Shown: in pieces, positions 62,042-64,000 of the stretch | How the letters are laid out: the number at the start of each line of letters is the position of its first letter | Numbering within the stretch: position 1 is the stretch's first letter | Assembly: GCA_001643675.2 (NCBI GenBank) | Contig: LSRY02000051.1 | Span: forward strand, 188,501 to 252,500 | From: Monocercomonoides exilis | Lineage: Eukaryota; Preaxostyla; Oxymonadida; Polymastigidae | Length of the DNA: 64,000 nt | Direction: 5' to 3' | Program-made: the position numbers and the translations under genes | Notes under the pieces: model-generated | What the model was told of the DNA's origin: nothing | What the model saw: only the letters and a program-made list of their open reading frames with translations | The model's database searches: none

Positions 62042-62729
62042 ATGTCAAGACCAGTGAAGTTTAAGGAACGGTTTCCCTTTGACGTTCGAAAACAACAATC
62101 AGAAAAACTTTTGTATGTTAAGAAAACCTTTTTATCTTTTAATAGCATTTATTTTTTAAGACGAGAACATCCAGAAAGAATTCCAGTTATTGTTGAAAAG
62201 TATGAGAAAAGCGATTGCCCAGGTTTGCATACAAATATTTATTATTTTTTTATTTTGAAAATTGAATTAAATATTTCGTTATTTTTGAAATTCTTTAGAT
62301 ATTGACAAAAAGAAGTTTATTCTGAACAATTATTGAAAAAATATTTCTGTTTTATCTTTGTAATTATGTTGTACATTACGCATTTGTTCTATAAGGTTTT
62401 TGGTACAAAAAGAGATGAAGATGGCACAGTTTATTTGTGTTATTCGAAGAAGAATTGCAGTTTGTATTTATAAATTCAACGCAAAATTCTTGAGAAAGCA
62501 AATAAAAATTTTCATTTTCACTAAAAATGTTTTTATTTTGTAGCTTCAAGAGAACCAATCACTTTTCCTTTTTGTTGACAACAAACCTCCTTCAATGGCT
62601 GCAACTTTGGCATCCATCTATGATAAATTTAGAAAGAAGCATAAAAAAGACGATGATGGTTTCCTTTATGTTGTCTATGCGGACCAGGAAACATTTGGTA
62701 CGAGCAGTTCCACAAACAAAGCAGAGTGA
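62042..62729 (+). CDS. ATG8: ATG8 ubiquitin-like autophagy protein
   Basis: Exons 62042-62112, 62161-62222, 62299-62314, 62396-62459 and 62544-62729 join in frame to 132 residues. The sequence tracks ATG8/GABARAP throughout: VKFKERFPFDVRKQQSEKLL, RIPVIVEKYEKSDCPDIDKK, KMAQFICVIRRRIA, LFLFVDNKPPSMAATLASIY and DGFLYVVYADQETFG. Gly after Phe is the expected ATG4 cleavage and lipidation site; nine residues (TSSSTNKAE) follow and should be removed. It is conjugated to phosphatidylethanolamine on autophagosomal membranes. The third exon is only 16 nt; it is needed to complete DIDKKKF in frame. Confidence 0.95.
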
Positions 62730-63062
62730 TTTTCCTTTTTAACTTTTACAATTTTTTTTTTCCGAATCACTTCTTTTCTTCATCAATGCAACATTGAAAA
62801 AAGTGAATTATAAAAAAAACAGAATCGCAGAATCTATAATATTTAATGCAAACAATGTTTTCAAATGAAAAACTGCTCAAAAAATACGAAAAACATAATA
62901 TACTGAAACATATGAATGAAAAATGAAAAGCCAACGTTAAAAAATGTATAATTAGCCAAAAAAATGAACAAGTTAAATAAAAGTTTAAGTAAGTCAGTTG
63001 AAGAAAGAAGAAACAGATTTGCTTAATCGAATAATTAGAAAAAAAAAAAAAATACAAAGAAT
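62730..63062. other. convergent spacer
   Basis: AT-rich DNA between the stops of ATG8 (+) and CHMP1 (-), with no gene seen. Confidence 0.5.
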
Positions 63063-63867
63063 CTATTCACTACCACCAGACAAGAGCCGTTGGAGACGTG
63101 CATCTACATCATCAACGTCTGCAGCTGGTGCTACGCTTGAGGTCGCTTTTGAAATAGGAGCCGCATCAGATTTGAAACGTTCAAATTCTCCATCTAAAGA
63201 CAGTTGGTGTTCGGCAGCAACTTGGGAAATAAGCTGATTCACATCGGCCTAAAAAAAAATTTAAATAATAAAAATTTGCAAGTTTTCACAGGAAATAACT
63301 CAGGTTAAAAATTTTGACATACAGATTCAATTTGCTCATCGGTTGTTGCATCCATTTGCTTCATAACTACCTTAAAAACAAAACAGTCCACATAAACATA
63401 AATAAAACACAGTATGCTCAAACTTCCGATGAAACATCCATATGATCCATTTGTTGTTGAAATTGTGCCATGACCTGATTAATCTATTAACCAAAATGAA
63501 GAATTAAACTCAGAATAAATCAAAAATACTCCACCTTTTTCATATCCATAGAATCCATTGCAGAAGATAATCCTTTTGTAATTCCGCTTAATGTAGAAAC
63601 CATTGCCATCATTCCAGTTTGCATTGACAGTCGAGAACAAAGACCATCAATTCGAGAAGAATACTTCATAAATGTCTGAGAGCAATTATGCTCACGAATT
63701 GCATTTTCTGCGTAGATTCGAGCACCTTCAGGATTGTTAGTTTCAATGGCCTTTTTAATTTTATTTTTTTGTTCTTTGCTTTTTTTTTCAGCCTTTTTTG
63801 AGGCTCGGATGAATTGCTTGCTGGTCAGTCTCATATTAAACAACAAATCATTTAACTGCGTGGACAT
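63063..63867 (-). CDS. CHMP1: CHMP1 (DID2/VPS46), ESCRT-III-related protein
   Basis: Exons 63867-63535, 63483-63424, 63372-63325 and 63248-63063 join in frame to 208 residues, the usual CHMP1 length. The basic N-terminal helices (FNMRLTSKQFIRASKKAEKK) and ARIYAENAIREHN are CHMP1 signatures; acidic C-terminal helices follow. The last residues (DVDARLQRLLSG) are a MIT-interacting motif of the MIM1 type, which binds VPS4 and LIP5. CHMP1 acts late in ESCRT-III remodelling during multivesicular-body formation and abscission. The first exon covers the helical core and three short exons encode the C-terminal half. Confidence 0.93.
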
Positions 63868-64000
63868 TTAACCTTTAAATTCAATCGTTGTAATAATAAA
63901 ATTGTGTTGTCTTTTCTTTATAAACTTGACAGTTATAGTTGCTGATCGATTTTGATCAAAAATTAAAATTATTATAACGAAATGAAATATTAATTGTAAC

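Overview
The window is nuclear DNA of a protist with spliceosomal introns. It is AT-rich, genes alternate on both strands, and most introns are 46-160 nt. TAA, TAG and TGA all act as stops. Three traits point to an oxymonad (metamonad) such as Monocercomonoides: very large parallel beta-helix surface proteins, one ending in a kinase-like domain; long serine-rich low-complexity inserts in conserved proteins; and a lineage-type helical hypothetical family at 0.5-1.9 kb. The organism call is inference from gene content and style, since no marker that fixes species was found.

Layout. 0.5-1.9 kb: three-exon oxymonad-type hypothetical (-). 2.0-6.1 kb: decayed SNF2/SHPRH-like ATPase with a (CA)n tract, then a coiled-coil and a Ser/Gln-rich frame. 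7.2-16.3 kb: 3,054-residue beta-helix receptor-like protein with a C-terminal pseudokinase (-). 17.2-26.1 kb (+): SYS1, RTEL1-like helicase, NEK-like kinase. 26.7-32.3 kb (-): a second beta-helix membrane protein and SEC24. 32.7-37.3 kb (+): OCRL-like inositol 5-phosphatase. 37.9-41.8 kb (-): ABCH-type ATPase, MND1, ribosomal protein S9 (uS4). 42.1-43.1 kb (+): BCNT/SWC5. 43.7-46.9 kb (-): membrane-anchored 5'-nucleotidase-like phosphoesterase. 48.2-54.5 kb: a mobile-element graveyard, where a broken pogo/Tigger-type transposase and an inverted truncated copy flank a frameshifted beta-helix gene fragment. 54.5-56.7 kb: gene-poor AT-rich DNA. 56.7-58.3 kb (+): A/B-type cyclin. 58.7-59.9 kb (-): secreted CX3C plus Gly/Tyr-repeat protein. 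60.2-62.7 kb (+): SF3B4 and ATG8. 63.1-63.9 kb (-): CHMP1.

The intact genes are mostly single-copy housekeeping functions: vesicle traffic (SEC24, SYS1, OCRL, CHMP1, ATG8), splicing, translation, chromatin, DNA repair and recombination (RTEL1, MND1) and cell cycle (cyclin, NEK). They are interspersed with lineage-specific surface proteins. For fifteen multi-exon genes I joined exons by hand; in each the exon lengths sum to a multiple of three and give an uninterrupted protein, which supports the models. Most introns start GTNTG rather than GTAAG. I saw no tRNA, rRNA or CRISPR array, but cannot run a covariance search.
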